Shown here piece by piece: positions 42,876 to 52,458 of a stretch of DNA of 64,000 nucleotides. The translations under genes and the position numbers were made by a program. The DNA is from Halovulum sp039190275 (GTDB taxonomy: Bacteria > Pseudomonadota > Alphaproteobacteria > Rhodobacterales > Rhodobacteraceae), in NCBI GenBank assembly GCA_039190275.1, contig JBCCYF010000008.1, positions 1 through 64,000 of the forward strand, given 5' to 3'. The notes below the pieces were generated by a model. The model was not told the origin of the DNA. It did no database searches and saw only the letters and a list, made by a program, of their open reading frames with translations. Positions within the stretch are counted from its first letter, which is position 1. The number at the start of each line of letters is the position of its first letter.

Positions 42876-44279
42876 ATGTCCGACCCCCTGCCCGTGGTCA
42901 CCCGATTTGCACCCTCGCCAACCGGATACTTGCACATTGGCGGCGCCCGCACGGCGCTGTTCAACTGGTTGTTTGCGCGTCATCACGGCGGGCAATTCAG
43001 ATTGCGGATTGAGGACACCGACCGGGCCCGTTCAACCCCAGAGGCGACGGCCGCCATCCCCGAGGGGCTGCGCTGGCTGGGGCTGGACTGGGACGGCGAT
43101 GTCGTCAGCCAGTTTGAGAATGCGCCCCGCCACGCGGCCATTGCCCAAGCGATGCTTGAGGCCGGTACAGCCTATCGCTGCTATTCCAGCAAGGAGGAGA
43201 TCGACAGTTTTCGTGCCGCTGAAAAGGCGGCCGGGCGCACGCCAATCTTTGTCTCACCCTGGCGAGATGGCGGCACCCCGCCGGCCGATACGGCGCATGT
43301 GGTTCGGCTGAAAGCACCGCAAGAGGGCGAAACCGCCATCGAGGATGCGGTCCAGGGCCGCGTCGCATGGAAAAATGAGACACTGGATGATCTGATCCTC
43401 CTGCGCTCGGACGGTACGCCGACTTATATGCTGGCCGTTGTGGTCGATGACCATGACATGGGCGTCACCCATGTCATCCGTGGCGACGACCATCTGACGA
43501 ATGCCGCACGGCAAGCACTGATATATGCAGCGGCCGGATGGGATACGCCCGTGTTCGCGCACATTCCACTGATCCACGGGCCGGACGGCGCCAAGCTCAG
43601 CAAACGCCACGGTGCGCTGGGCGTGGGGGCCTATCGCGATATGGGATATCCGGCCGAAGCAATGCGAAACTACCTCGCGCGGCTGGGCTGGAGCCATGGC
43701 GACGATGAATTTTTTACGACAGCACAAGCGATCGAGTGGTTTTCGCTACCGCACATCGGCAAATCTCCGTCACGCTTTGATATCCAGAAACTCGAAAATC
43801 TTTCGGGTCAGCACATCCGGGCGATGAACGACACGCGGATGATCCAGGCGATGGAGGAGTTTGCTGCATCGCAACATCGCAGTGCTTTTACCACGCCGCA
43901 GCGATCTCAACTCCGGCTCGCTGGAAGCGGGCTGAGAGACAGGGCCAAGACCATTCAGGATCTATTTGAAATGGCTCACTTTATTCTTGGCTCCCGGCCC
44001 TTTGAGCCGGATGAGAAGTCGGCCAGACTGCTGGATTCGGTATCCCGTGGCATGCTGTCAAAGTTGACTTCGCGGTTGCAAAATGGTAGCTGGACAGCAG
44101 AGGGGCTGACTGAGCTTACGCGCCAATTCGCGGAAGAAGAAGGCCTCAAATTGGGCAAAGTTGCACAACCTCTGCGCGCGGCACTCACGGGTCGCACGGT
44201 CTCTCCCAGCGTTTTTGACGTTATGGCGGTGATTGGCAAGACAGAGACGCTGGCCCGACTGGATGATGCCATCGGCTGA
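42876..44279 (+). CDS. gltX: glutamyl-tRNA synthetase
   Basis: 467 residues. Charges tRNA(Glu). Class I signatures: TRFAPSPTGYLHIGGARTAL (HIGH variant HIGG), LRIEDTDRARSTPEAT, MLAVVVDDHDMGVTHVIRGD and HGPDGAKLSKRHGALGVG (KLSKR). Start ATG 42876 fits the family. Alphaproteobacteria often carry two GltX proteins, one possibly charging tRNA(Gln) for transamidation; which type this is cannot be told here. Divergent from comEC across 78 bases. Confidence 0.95.
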   Translation: MSDPLPVVTRFAPSPTGYLHIGGARTALFNWLFARHHGGQFRLRIEDTDRARSTPEATAAIPEGLRWLGLDWDGDVVSQFENAPRHAAIAQAMLEAGTAYRCYSSKEEIDSFRAAEKAAGRTPIFVSPWRDGGTPPADTAHVVRLKAPQEGETAIEDAVQGRVAWKNETLDDLILLRSDGTPTYMLAVVVDDHDMGVTHVIRGDDHLTNAARQALIYAAAGWDTPVFAHIPLIHGPDGAKLSKRHGALGVGAYRDMGYPAEAMRNYLARLGWSHGDDEFFTTAQAIEWFSLPHIGKSPSRFDIQKLENLSGQHIRAMNDTRMIQAMEEFAASQHRSAFTTPQRSQLRLAGSGLRDRAKTIQDLFEMAHFILGSRPFEPDEKSARLLDSVSRGMLSKLTSRLQNGSWTAEGLTELTRQFAEEEGLKLGKVAQPLRAALTGRTVSPSVFDVMAVIGKTETLARLDDAIG

Positions 44280-44359
44280 TACATGTCGGTGGAACGGGAG
44301 ACATCGCGCCGCCCGCGCCCCGCGGGAACACTGGCGCCCCTTGCAGCAAGGACGAACAC

Positions 44360-45658
44360 ATGGCGAAAGATATCGGCGAAACCGCGACCCTGACATTTGG
44401 CGACAAGACCATTACGATGCCAATGTCCAGCCCGACGCTGGGCCCTGATGTGATCGATATCCGCAAGCTTTATGCCCAGGGGGATGTCTTTACCTACGAC
44501 CCCGGTTTCACTTCGACCGCCTCCTGCGAAAGCTCGATCACCTATATAGATGGCGACAAGGGCGAGTTGTTGTATCGGGGCTATCCCATTGACCAACTTG
44601 CGGAAAAGTCAACGTTTATCGAGGTCTGCTACCTGTTGATCTATGGCGAACTGCCAAGCGAGACCCAGTTGGAGGATTTCACGACCCGGGTCACGCATCA
44701 CACGATGCTGCACGAGCAGATGACCAATTTCTTCAGAGGGTTCCGTCGTGATGCGCATCCAATGGCCATTGTCTGCGGTGTGGTCGGGGCCATGTCCGCA
44801 TTTTATCACGACAGCACGGACATTTTTGACCCTTGGCAGCGCGAAGTTGCAACGATCCGGCTCATCGCAAAACTGCCGACAATTTGCGCCTGGGCCTACA
44901 AGTACCACGTTGGCCAACCGTTCATTTACCCGCGCAACGATCTCAACTACGCCGAGAACTTCATTCACATGTGCTTCGCCGTGCCCGCGGCTGAATACAA
45001 CGTCAGCCCGATCCTCAGCAAAGCGATGGATCGTATCTTCACGCTGCACGCGGATCATGAGCAGAACGCGTCAACCTCGACCGTGAGGCTGGCAGGATCG
45101 TCGCAGGCCAATCCATTTGCGTGCATCGCGGCCGGGGTTGCCTGTCTTTGGGGTCCGGCGCATGGCGGCGCCAATCAGGCCTGCCTTGAAATGCTGCGCG
45201 AGATCGGCACGGTCGACCGCATCCCCGAATACATCGAACGCGCAAAGGACAAGGAAGACCCGTTCCGCCTGATGGGCTTTGGACACCGGGTCTATAAGAA
45301 CTTCGATCCCCGCGCCAAGGTGATGAAAGAAAGCGCCGACGAGGTGTTGGGATTGATGGGGATCGAAAACAACCCGACACTCCAGGTCGCCAAAGAGTTG
45401 GAGCGGATCGCGCTGGAAGATCCCTATTTCATTGATAAGAAACTCTACCCGAATGTCGATTTCTATTCCGGCATCATCCTGGACGCCATGGGCTTTCCGA
45501 CATCCATGTTCACGCCGATTTTCGCATTGGCGCGGACCGCGGGATGGATCAGCCAGTGGAAAGAAATGATCGCCGACCCCAGCCAGAAGATCGGTCGGCC
45601 ACGGCAGCTTTATACCGGCGAGCAGTTCCGCAACTATGTACCGGTTGACGAGCGCTGA
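44360..45658 (+). CDS. gltA: citrate synthase
   Basis: 432 residues, type II (hexameric) citrate synthase, first step of the TCA cycle. Seen: TYDPGFTSTASCESSITYID, GDKGELLYRGYPIDQLAE, ADHEQNASTSTVRLAGSSQA with the catalytic His, GPAHGGANQACLEML, LMGFGHRVYKNFDPRAK with the second His, and PNVDFYSGIILDAMGFP with the catalytic Asp. AAGGA precedes ATG 44360. Lies 80 bases after gltX. Confidence 0.97.
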   Translation: MAKDIGETATLTFGDKTITMPMSSPTLGPDVIDIRKLYAQGDVFTYDPGFTSTASCESSITYIDGDKGELLYRGYPIDQLAEKSTFIEVCYLLIYGELPSETQLEDFTTRVTHHTMLHEQMTNFFRGFRRDAHPMAIVCGVVGAMSAFYHDSTDIFDPWQREVATIRLIAKLPTICAWAYKYHVGQPFIYPRNDLNYAENFIHMCFAVPAAEYNVSPILSKAMDRIFTLHADHEQNASTSTVRLAGSSQANPFACIAAGVACLWGPAHGGANQACLEMLREIGTVDRIPEYIERAKDKEDPFRLMGFGHRVYKNFDPRAKVMKESADEVLGLMGIENNPTLQVAKELERIALEDPYFIDKKLYPNVDFYSGIILDAMGFPTSMFTPIFALARTAGWISQWKEMIADPSQKIGRPRQLYTGEQFRNYVPVDER

Positions 45659-45669
45659 CATAGACTATC

Positions 45670-46137
45670 ATGAGCAAGAGCCTGAAGTGCGTCTGCGCCG
45701 ATGCGGAGGCGCGCGGCCTTGAGATTGATCCGATCCGGCTCGACGACGGAACAACCACCGCGGCCATGGCAGCCGATGCCGTCGGGGCGGCCGTGGGCCA
45801 GATCGTGAAATCGGTTGTGCTGCGTGCGGTTGATGGCGATGAGCACGTGCTTTTCCTGACCTCGGGCGACAACCAAGTTGATCTTGGACGCGCATCTGAG
45901 GTTGCCGGATGTGCACTTGAGAAAGCCGATGCAGCAAGCATCCGTGCGTTTACCGGGTTTGCAATCGGGGGCGTCTCACCCTTGGGCCACAAGACCCCGA
46001 TCCGGACCTTTTTCGATCCGCACCTCCACAGTTTTCCGGTGGTTTGGGCCGCGGCAGGTACACCGCACCACGTGTTTCGCATCACTCCGGATACCCTGGC
46101 CAGGGTGACCGGGGCGCGGGAGGCGGTGTTTACCTGA
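45670..46137 (+). CDS. YbaK/EbsC-family aminoacyl-tRNA deacylase-like protein
   Basis: 155 residues. The YbaK/ProX family removes wrongly attached amino acids from tRNA. Seen: DAVGAAVGQIVKSVVLRAVD with the conserved Lys, HVLFLTSGDNQVDLG, TGFAIGGVSPLGHKTPIRTF and VVWAAAGTPHHVFRITPDTL. It starts 11 bases after gltA. The 3' end overlaps the convergent lpxB by eight bases. Confidence 0.92.
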   Translation: MSKSLKCVCADAEARGLEIDPIRLDDGTTTAAMAADAVGAAVGQIVKSVVLRAVDGDEHVLFLTSGDNQVDLGRASEVAGCALEKADAASIRAFTGFAIGGVSPLGHKTPIRTFFDPHLHSFPVVWAAAGTPHHVFRITPDTLARVTGAREAVFT

Positions 46138-47308
46138 GCGCAGACAGGACGGAGCGCGCGGCGCGGCGTCCTGGGGCCGGGCCACTGCGACCGAGCGCCG
46201 TCATGACCGTCTCGAAACGAGACGTCTGGGCGTCGCGCAACGTCGGTGTGGACAGAAGTTTCGAAACCTCGGCGGTCAGTGCATCTGCTGTCGCATGCTC
46301 TTGAAGATACTCGGGAATGATCGGCGCATCCTCGATGATATTGACCAGTGACGCATATCTGACGCTGACCAGCCGCCGCGCAATGGCCGCGCTCAATGGG
46401 CTCATACGATAGGCCACCGTCATAGGCGTGCCTGCGGCCGCCAGTTCAAGTGAGACTGTCCCGGAAACCGCAAGTGCTGCTGCCGCGTCGGCGAATGCCG
46501 CCTGCTTGAGGCGTTCGGGGCGACTGTGGTGCGACGGATCGAGAATATAGGGGCGCACCGGGGCGTTCTGGAACAGGGCCTGAACGGCCGCGGCGCGGTC
46601 CGGGACGGTCGGGATCACACAGGCCAAACCCGGATGCGCTGTGGCCAGTCTGTCCCAGACGTCCCGAAACAGCGCAGCATGACGCTTGATCTCGCCAGCA
46701 CGGGACCCGGGAAGCAGGGCGAGCATGGGCTGGTCCGCGCCAAGGCCCGCAACCGCGCGCAGACCCGCGCGTTCAGATGGTGTGGCGGGCGGCACGGTCA
46801 CTACCGGGTGCCCCACGAAGTCACAGGTCATCCCGGCCGCTGTCATATAAGGCGGCTCGAACGGAAGCAGCGCAAGGACATGGTCGATAACCCGGGCCAT
46901 TTTTGCGGCCCGTCCCGGCCGCCAAGCCCAGACCGAAGGCGCGACATAATGGATCGTCCGCACCTCAGGTCGCCGTGCCCGGACACGTTTGGCAACACGC
47001 AAGCAAAAGTCCGGGCTGTCTATGGTAATCAGCGCGGCGGGGCGGGACGCCACGACCGCCTCCGATGTCTCGCGAATGCGCCGCAGGATCAGGGGCAGCC
47101 GCGGCAGAACCTCGGCGATACCCATCACTGAGAGCTGGTCCATCGGAAAGAGCGAGTCCAGGCCCTGCGCCTGCATCAGCGGACCGCCGACGCCTTCAAA
47201 CACGACATGACCGTCGGTTTCGTCCCGCAGGCCGGCCATCAATGCCGCGCCCAGCTGATCCCCAGAAGGTTCCCCCGCGATCATGAAAAAGCGCGGGGCC
47301 GCGGTCAT
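46130..47308 (-). CDS. lpxB: lipid-A-disaccharide synthase
   Basis: 392 residues, GT19. Joins UDP-diacylglucosamine and lipid X at the inner membrane face. Seen: RFFMIAGEPSGDQLGAALMA, FEGVGGPLMQAQGL, LSVMGIAEVLPRLP, ITIDSPDFCLRVAKR, YVAPSVWAWRPGRA, LALLPFEPPYM, ALLPGSRAGEIKRH and SGTVSLELAAAGTPMTVAYR. ATG 47308 overlaps the lpxI stop (ATGA). Last gene of the lpxA-lpxI-lpxB run. Confidence 0.96.
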   Translation of the reverse strand: MTAAPRFFMIAGEPSGDQLGAALMAGLRDETDGHVVFEGVGGPLMQAQGLDSLFPMDQLSVMGIAEVLPRLPLILRRIRETSEAVVASRPAALITIDSPDFCLRVAKRVRARRPEVRTIHYVAPSVWAWRPGRAAKMARVIDHVLALLPFEPPYMTAAGMTCDFVGHPVVTVPPATPSERAGLRAVAGLGADQPMLALLPGSRAGEIKRHAALFRDVWDRLATAHPGLACVIPTVPDRAAAVQALFQNAPVRPYILDPSHHSRPERLKQAAFADAAAALAVSGTVSLELAAAGTPMTVAYRMSPLSAAIARRLVSVRYASLVNIIEDAPIIPEYLQEHATADALTAEVSKLLSTPTLRDAQTSRFETVMTALGRSGPAPGRRAARSVLSALR

Positions 47309-48153
47309 CCCTCCCGCGCCCAAAGGAAAAGACCATGTGCCTCGGCCCTTGCAACGGTCTCGTCCTTGCCCAGGATCAAAACACCATCAGCCTGCAGCAC
47401 AACACCGGCAAGTCCGGCAGCCGCCGCCGCGTCCATTGTGTCGGGGCCAATCGCAGGCAGATCGGTGCGCCAGTCCTGCCCCGGTTTGGGTGCTTTGAAC
47501 AGCACGCCGGCCGCGCCAAGGGGGTTGGGGCGATAGCCTGCGGCGGTGCTGGCTACAAATTCCAGCATCGCATCCGTTCCCTGAATGCTCTCCACACCCA
47601 GGCAGATCCCCTGCGCGACCACGGTACCCTGCCCCACATCGGCCGAGCCAAGCGCCGCGACGATCTGTGCCGCGCGCGCGGCGTCCGCCTTGTCATCCGC
47701 CTCGGGTTGCCGCGTGGTCATTACGCCGGGACGGGCGATGAGGTTTGCCAGCAACCGGTGCGGCGCGATCACCTCTAGCCCCTCGGCCTCGAAAATCCCC
47801 GAGACGATGCGCAAGGCCGCGTCATCGCCGGCGCGCAACGCCTTGAACAGCGTGGGCGCAAGGCGCAGCGCCTTGAGGTCAAAGCGTATCGGGCTGATCG
47901 TCGGGCGAACCATACCACCCGCAAACACCACCTTGTCACAGCCTGCGCGCTTAAGCGCCGCGAACAGCCGGCCCGGCTTCTCGAACACAGCCGGAATAAC
48001 GTTAAAGCCATCGACCCAGTCCAAAACAATTCCCTCGAACACAATGATCTGGCAGTCCTGTCGACGGCGCCGACAGTCATCGGCCAGCATCCGGGGCAAG
48101 GATCCGCTGCCTGCGACGATGGCAAGGCTGCCGGGTGTGTTCGAGGGGGCCAC
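47305..48153 (-). CDS. lpxI: UDP-2,3-diacylglucosamine diphosphatase LpxI
   Basis: 282 residues of the LpxI (DUF1009) family, which replaces LpxH in alphaproteobacteria and yields lipid X. Seen: LAIVAGSGSLPRMLADDCRR, KVVFAGGMVRPTISPIRFDL, VIAPHRLLANLIARPGVM, GQGTVVAQGICLGVESIQGT, DWRTDLPAIGPDTMDAAAAA and GVVLQADGVLILG. Starts with GTG at 48153, six bases after the lpxA stop, and overlaps lpxB. Confidence 0.95.
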   Translation of the reverse strand: MAPSNTPGSLAIVAGSGSLPRMLADDCRRRRQDCQIIVFEGIVLDWVDGFNVIPAVFEKPGRLFAALKRAGCDKVVFAGGMVRPTISPIRFDLKALRLAPTLFKALRAGDDAALRIVSGIFEAEGLEVIAPHRLLANLIARPGVMTTRQPEADDKADAARAAQIVAALGSADVGQGTVVAQGICLGVESIQGTDAMLEFVASTAAGYRPNPLGAAGVLFKAPKPGQDWRTDLPAIGPDTMDAAAAAGLAGVVLQADGVLILGKDETVARAEAHGLFLWAREG

Positions 48154-48159
48154 GACCGC

Positions 48160-48960
48160 CTATTCCGGTGTGACGAGGTTTCGGGCAGAGCCCTCGGCGA
48201 TGAAACCCAATACTTCCTGCACCAACGGGTTGTTGCCGTGGCTTTCCGTTACAGCATCGGCCCGCTCACCCAACGTGCCCTCACCGTCGAACAGAGCCGC
48301 GAACGCACTGCGCAACCCATTTATCTGATCCTTGGCAACGCCGCGCCGCTTGAGACCCACAAGGTTGAGCCCCATCAGCTTACCCCGTTCGCCAATGACC
48401 GTGCCGTAAGGTATGACGTCGGCGGCCACCCCGGTCAGACCGCCGATCATCGCGCCGTCGCCAATACGGCAATTCTGATGCACCGCCGCCAACCCGCCCA
48501 GTACCGCGCCATCCCCGACCCGTACATGCCCCCCCAAAGTCACCGCATTCGCGAAAATCACGCGGTCCCCGACGATGCAGTCATGACCAATATGGACAAA
48601 ATTCATGAACAATCCGCCATCACCCACTCGGGTCAATCCGCCGCCACCGTCCGTACCGGGGTTCATCGTCACATGCTCGCGGATAACATTTCCAGAGCCG
48701 ATCAGCAGTTGCGTCCGCTCGCCTGCATACTTGAGGTCCTGCGGCGGCTGACCCAGCGAAGCAAAGGGAAACACCCGGCAGTTTTCACCCAGATGGGTGA
48801 TCCCGGCAATCGAGACATGGTTCATCACAATGGATCCCGCACCGATCACGACCTCGGGGCCGATCACGGAATAGGCACCGACCGATGCGCCATCGGCTAT
48901 GGTCGCCCCCTCCTCGACGATCGCACTGGGATGGATGTCCGAGCCTGGGTGGATGCTCAT
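48160..48960 (-). CDS. lpxA: UDP-N-acetylglucosamine acyltransferase
   Basis: 266 residues of hexapeptide-repeat beta-helix. First step of lipid A synthesis. Seen: HPSAIVEEGATIADGASVGA, GAGSIVMNHVSIAG, QPPQDLKYAGERTQLLIGSG, VIREHVTMNPGT, GLFMNFVHIGHDCIVGDRVI with the catalytic His, and NAVTLGGHVRVGDGAVLGGL. ATG 48960 overlaps fabZ by four bases. Confidence 0.97.
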   Translation of the reverse strand: MSIHPGSDIHPSAIVEEGATIADGASVGAYSVIGPEVVIGAGSIVMNHVSIAGITHLGENCRVFPFASLGQPPQDLKYAGERTQLLIGSGNVIREHVTMNPGTDGGGGLTRVGDGGLFMNFVHIGHDCIVGDRVIFANAVTLGGHVRVGDGAVLGGLAAVHQNCRIGDGAMIGGLTGVAADVIPYGTVIGERGKLMGLNLVGLKRRGVAKDQINGLRSAFAALFDGEGTLGERADAVTESHGNNPLVQEVLGFIAEGSARNLVTPE

Positions 48961-49448
48961 GCGCCGTCCTCGCTCTGCTGCTCGGGCGCCTGTATCATCG
49001 CCATGAACTCCGCCTCGGCAGCGACATCCCCGTCAACCGTAGCAGTGCCCTTGAACTTCCACACCTTGCCGCCTCCACGCATGACCTCAACCAGCAGCTC
49101 CAGCTGGTCACCGGGCTCAACAACCCGGCGGAAGCGGCATTTGTCGATGCCCATGAAATAGACCAATGCCCCTGTGTCGGTCAGGTCAAGGCTCCAGGCA
49201 ACAAGGGCCGTTGCCGACTGCGCCATTGCCTCGACGATGACAATGCCGGGAAACACCGGTTTGCCAGGGAAATGTCCCTGAAAGAAGGGCTCGTTTATGG
49301 TGACGTTCTTTATACCCACCGCACTTTGCGCCGGGTTCATGTTAATCACCCGGTCTATGTACAAAAACGGATAGCGGTGGGGGATGAGCCGCTTGATTTC
49401 GTGGATATCGGCGCTGTGCAACTCTGGGTTAAGGGGGGTATGTCCCAT
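48957..49448 (-). CDS. fabZ: 3-hydroxyacyl-ACP dehydratase FabZ
   Basis: 163 residues, hot-dog fold, dehydrates hydroxyacyl-ACP in fatty acid synthesis and balances lipid A precursors. Seen: DIHEIKRLIPHRYPFLYIDR, NEPFFQGHFPGKPVFPGIVI with the catalytic His, VEAMAQSATAL and MGIDKCRFRRVVEPGD. ATG 49448 is chosen over a TTG at 49469. lpxD, which lies between skp and fabZ in enterobacteria, is absent here. Confidence 0.96.
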   Translation of the reverse strand: MGHTPLNPELHSADIHEIKRLIPHRYPFLYIDRVINMNPAQSAVGIKNVTINEPFFQGHFPGKPVFPGIVIVEAMAQSATALVAWSLDLTDTGALVYFMGIDKCRFRRVVEPGDQLELLVEVMRGGGKVWKFKGTATVDGDVAAEAEFMAMIQAPEQQSEDGA

Positions 49449-49475
49449 GGCATCACTCTTGATCTGCAAACGGGT

Positions 49476-50081
49476 TTAATCGGCGGGTTCCGCCGAGGTT
49501 TCATCGGCCGGAGGGGGAGTGCCCCCGGTGGCCTGTTCGGCGTTGTATACTGCGTCCAAGCGTTTAATCACCTCGTCGGTAATATTCAAATCCTGTTTCG
49601 ACACCAGAAGGCCGCGCTGTTCGATCACGGCGGAGGCCCCGGTCTCTTCCAGTATTTCCAGCAGGATGGGCCCGACGCGTCGAAAGAAATCCCGCTGACG
49701 GGCCTCGGCCTCGCGATTCAGAACAGCGGCGCGTTCCTCCTGCGCCTGACGGGTGGCGACCACCTTCTCGTCAAAAGCATCCGCGAGGACCCTGAACTCG
49801 TCTGGTGTCAGCACCTCCCGCTGCGCGGTCAGTTGACGTTCCTCTTCCTCAAACTGCCGGTCCAGCGACTGCCCCTCGCGACGCAGGCTGTCCGCGGCTG
49901 CCTCATTGCCGGCCTGGATCGCCTTACCCAGCAGCGAGTCCGCAAGCAGCCGGTCTTGTTCAAGCACCAGAAACGGTTTGGCGTCCGGTTGCGGAACCGG
50001 ATAGGCCTGTGGATCAAACACCTGCGCCGAAGCAGTCTGGACGGCCGCCCAAAGAACCATACCCCAAAGGGCCCGCAGCAC
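49476..50081 (-). CDS. OmpH/Skp-family periplasmic chaperone
   Basis: 201 residues. Signal peptide with cleavage after TASAQ (residues 1-20), then a long charged coiled coil (ADSLRREGQSLDRQFEEEER and on) as in Skp, and GPILLEILEETGASAVIEQR near the end. It escorts unfolded outer-membrane proteins to BamA. GTG 50081 keeps an Arg in the signal peptide; ATG 50060 would leave it too short. It lies two bases after the bamA stop. Confidence 0.9.
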   Translation of the reverse strand: MLRALWGMVLWAAVQTASAQVFDPQAYPVPQPDAKPFLVLEQDRLLADSLLGKAIQAGNEAAADSLRREGQSLDRQFEEEERQLTAQREVLTPDEFRVLADAFDEKVVATRQAQEERAAVLNREAEARQRDFFRRVGPILLEILEETGASAVIEQRGLLVSKQDLNITDEVIKRLDAVYNAEQATGGTPPPADETSAEPAD

Positions 50082-50083
50082 GA

Positions 50084-52420
50084 CTAGAACCGGGTGTCTA
50101 CGGTAATTCGGAACCGCTCGAACTGATCACCCTCGACCGACTCGACCGGTACCGCATAGTTGAACCGCAGCGGGCCGAACGCAGTGTCCCAGAACAGCGA
50201 CAGGCCAACCGAACTGCGCAAACGGGCGCTGTCATCAACCTCGCCCTGTGCTCCAGCAGTGTCATTCAGGGACCAGATCGTGCCAACATCGGCAAAGACC
50301 CCGCCAAAGACGCCCAGTTCCTGCGGCAGGCCAACCGGAAAGCTGGCTTCCAACCGTGCCACCGCAAACAGGTTTCCGCCCAGCGAGTCGTTCACATCTT
50401 CGGTTCCGCCGGATCCGCCGCAGGCATTGCAGCGGTCCCGGGGGCCGAGGCCGCCGGCCTCGAAACCCCGAAAACTGTCGCCACCCAGCGAAAAACGGTC
50501 CGTGGCGCGCGACCGGTTGTTAAACGGCACCAGGGCGCCACCCTCAAGTTCGGCGCTGAGGACAACGTCCTCGTCCAGGACGCTGGTGAAGCCGCGCAGC
50601 AGTCCGCGGGTTCGCGAATACTGCGTGTCACCCGCCAGCCCGGCGATATCCTGATCCAGTTGAAAGATAAACCCGGCGGTCGGATCGACAGGTGAGTTCC
50701 GTTTGTCCAGCACATAGCGGAACCCGGCGCTCACGGTAAGGTCCTCGCCGGCCTCGCGCTCCAGGATGGGTGAAATCGAACTGCTTCCCAGAATGCTGAT
50801 CCGGTCCAGCTGGGTGCGCAAACGCAGCGTCAACCGGGAATCTTCTGTCAGCGGAAATCCGATGCGCGGCGTAAACCCGATGCTGCGCGTGTCGATAGAA
50901 CTCTCGTCCAGCTCCCGCTCGCGATAGAATATTCCAAATCCGGCCGACAGGTCCTGATCGAACAGCGCCGGTTCCGTAAAATCAAACGAAACGGTTTGCG
51001 AGTCTGCCCCCGCTGCCAAGTCCAGCGAAACCCGCTGACCCCGCCCGAGAAAGTTGCGCTCGGACAGGTTCACTGTCCCGGTTATGCCGTCGGAGGTCGA
51101 AAACGCGGCCCCGAAACCGATATTGCCGGTTGCCGCCTCTTCGACATCGACGGTGATCACGGCGCGGTCGGCTGACGACCCCTCGCGCACACGGACGCCG
51201 ACGCGGTCAAAGAAGCGCAACGCCTGAATGCGCTGTTCGGCTCTGCGCACTTCGCGGCTGTTGAACGCATCGCCTTCCACCACGCGGAACTGGCGCCGGA
51301 TGACGCGGTCCACCGTTTCGCGATTGCCGCGGATATCAATCCGTTCAATGAAGACGCGCGGACCCTCGATCAGGTCAAACTGGATGTCGACCGTCTGCAG
51401 TTCGGGATTGCGGATGACGCGCGGGACAACCTCGACAAACGCAAACCCCTTCTGACCCGCCAGAAAGGCCATGCGCTCGACCACCCGATCGACCCTTTCG
51501 GCGGAATAGGTCTGGCCCGGGCGCAAATCGATAAGCGCCTCGAACTCGGTCGGGTCCAGCCCTTGGGCGGTGGTCGCTGCGGTGAGGTTTCCGTAACTGT
51601 AGCGCTGCCCCTCGGACAGGCGGAATGTCAGGAAAAAGGCGTTGCGCTCGCGGGCCAGCTCAGCCGCCGCGGACTGGATCTCAAAATCGACAAAGCCACG
51701 ATTGAGGTAAAACTCTCGCAGCCGTTGACGGTCCAGTTCCAGCCGGTCCGGATCGTAGGTGTCATTGGTAAAGAACCGCGATAAAATGCCAGCCTGGCCG
51801 GTGGCCAGTACGCGGCGCAGGCGACGGTCGCTGTACACCTCGTTACCGACAAAGGCGATGCGCTGAACTTCCGTGACGCGACCCTCGAAAACCTCATAGA
51901 CCAAGTTCACGCGATTTTCGTCGAGCCGGATCAGCTTTGGCACCACGGTTGCACCGAACCGGCCCTGCCGCGCATAGACCTCAAGGATCGCCTGCGTATC
52001 CCGTTCGGCAATCGAGCGGTTGAATGCCTGCCGCGGCGCGAGCGAGATCACCTGTTCGAGCAACGCGTCATCGACACGGCGATTGCCCTCGAAATTGATA
52101 ATGTTGATGGTCGGGTTCTCAACAACCGTGATCAGGACCCGCCCGCCAGAGGGTTGTATGCTCACGTCCTCGAACAGCCCGGTATCAAACAGCCGCTGGA
52201 CAGCGGCGTTGACCTGCTCTTCGGTGGCTGCCGTACCGGTCTCAAGCCCTGAAAACACGCGGATCGTTTCCGCCTCGACGCGTTGGTTGCCCTCGACCTG
52301 AATGCTGTTGACCGGGATGCTTTGGGCAGAGAGTGCGTTCGGCGCAAGTGTAACTGCAAGAAAGAGAAAGATCACCCAGCCCCAAAAGGGCCACAGGTGA
52401 GTGTACAGGCGCCCCATCAT
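50084..52420 (-). CDS. bamA: outer membrane protein assembly factor BamA
   Basis: 778 residues. Signal peptide (WGWVIFLFLAVTLAPNALSA), about five POTRA domains (residues 35-430, beginning IPVNSIQVEGNQRVEAETIR) and a 16-strand barrel with the surface-antigen signature GGDSFRGFEAGGLGPRD. The C-terminus is RITVDTRF, ending in the outer-membrane Phe. A short Cys-containing insert follows that signature (GPRDRCNACGGSG) and may form a disulphide loop. It is essential for outer-membrane protein insertion. Placed between rseP and ompH as usual. Confidence 0.97.
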   Translation of the reverse strand: MMGRLYTHLWPFWGWVIFLFLAVTLAPNALSAQSIPVNSIQVEGNQRVEAETIRVFSGLETGTAATEEQVNAAVQRLFDTGLFEDVSIQPSGGRVLITVVENPTINIINFEGNRRVDDALLEQVISLAPRQAFNRSIAERDTQAILEVYARQGRFGATVVPKLIRLDENRVNLVYEVFEGRVTEVQRIAFVGNEVYSDRRLRRVLATGQAGILSRFFTNDTYDPDRLELDRQRLREFYLNRGFVDFEIQSAAAELARERNAFFLTFRLSEGQRYSYGNLTAATTAQGLDPTEFEALIDLRPGQTYSAERVDRVVERMAFLAGQKGFAFVEVVPRVIRNPELQTVDIQFDLIEGPRVFIERIDIRGNRETVDRVIRRQFRVVEGDAFNSREVRRAEQRIQALRFFDRVGVRVREGSSADRAVITVDVEEAATGNIGFGAAFSTSDGITGTVNLSERNFLGRGQRVSLDLAAGADSQTVSFDFTEPALFDQDLSAGFGIFYRERELDESSIDTRSIGFTPRIGFPLTEDSRLTLRLRTQLDRISILGSSSISPILEREAGEDLTVSAGFRYVLDKRNSPVDPTAGFIFQLDQDIAGLAGDTQYSRTRGLLRGFTSVLDEDVVLSAELEGGALVPFNNRSRATDRFSLGGDSFRGFEAGGLGPRDRCNACGGSGGTEDVNDSLGGNLFAVARLEASFPVGLPQELGVFGGVFADVGTIWSLNDTAGAQGEVDDSARLRSSVGLSLFWDTAFGPLRFNYAVPVESVEGDQFERFRITVDTRF

Positions 52421-52458
52421 GCCGTCGTATTCCTTTTTGTCCCCCGCAACCGCCCTGC

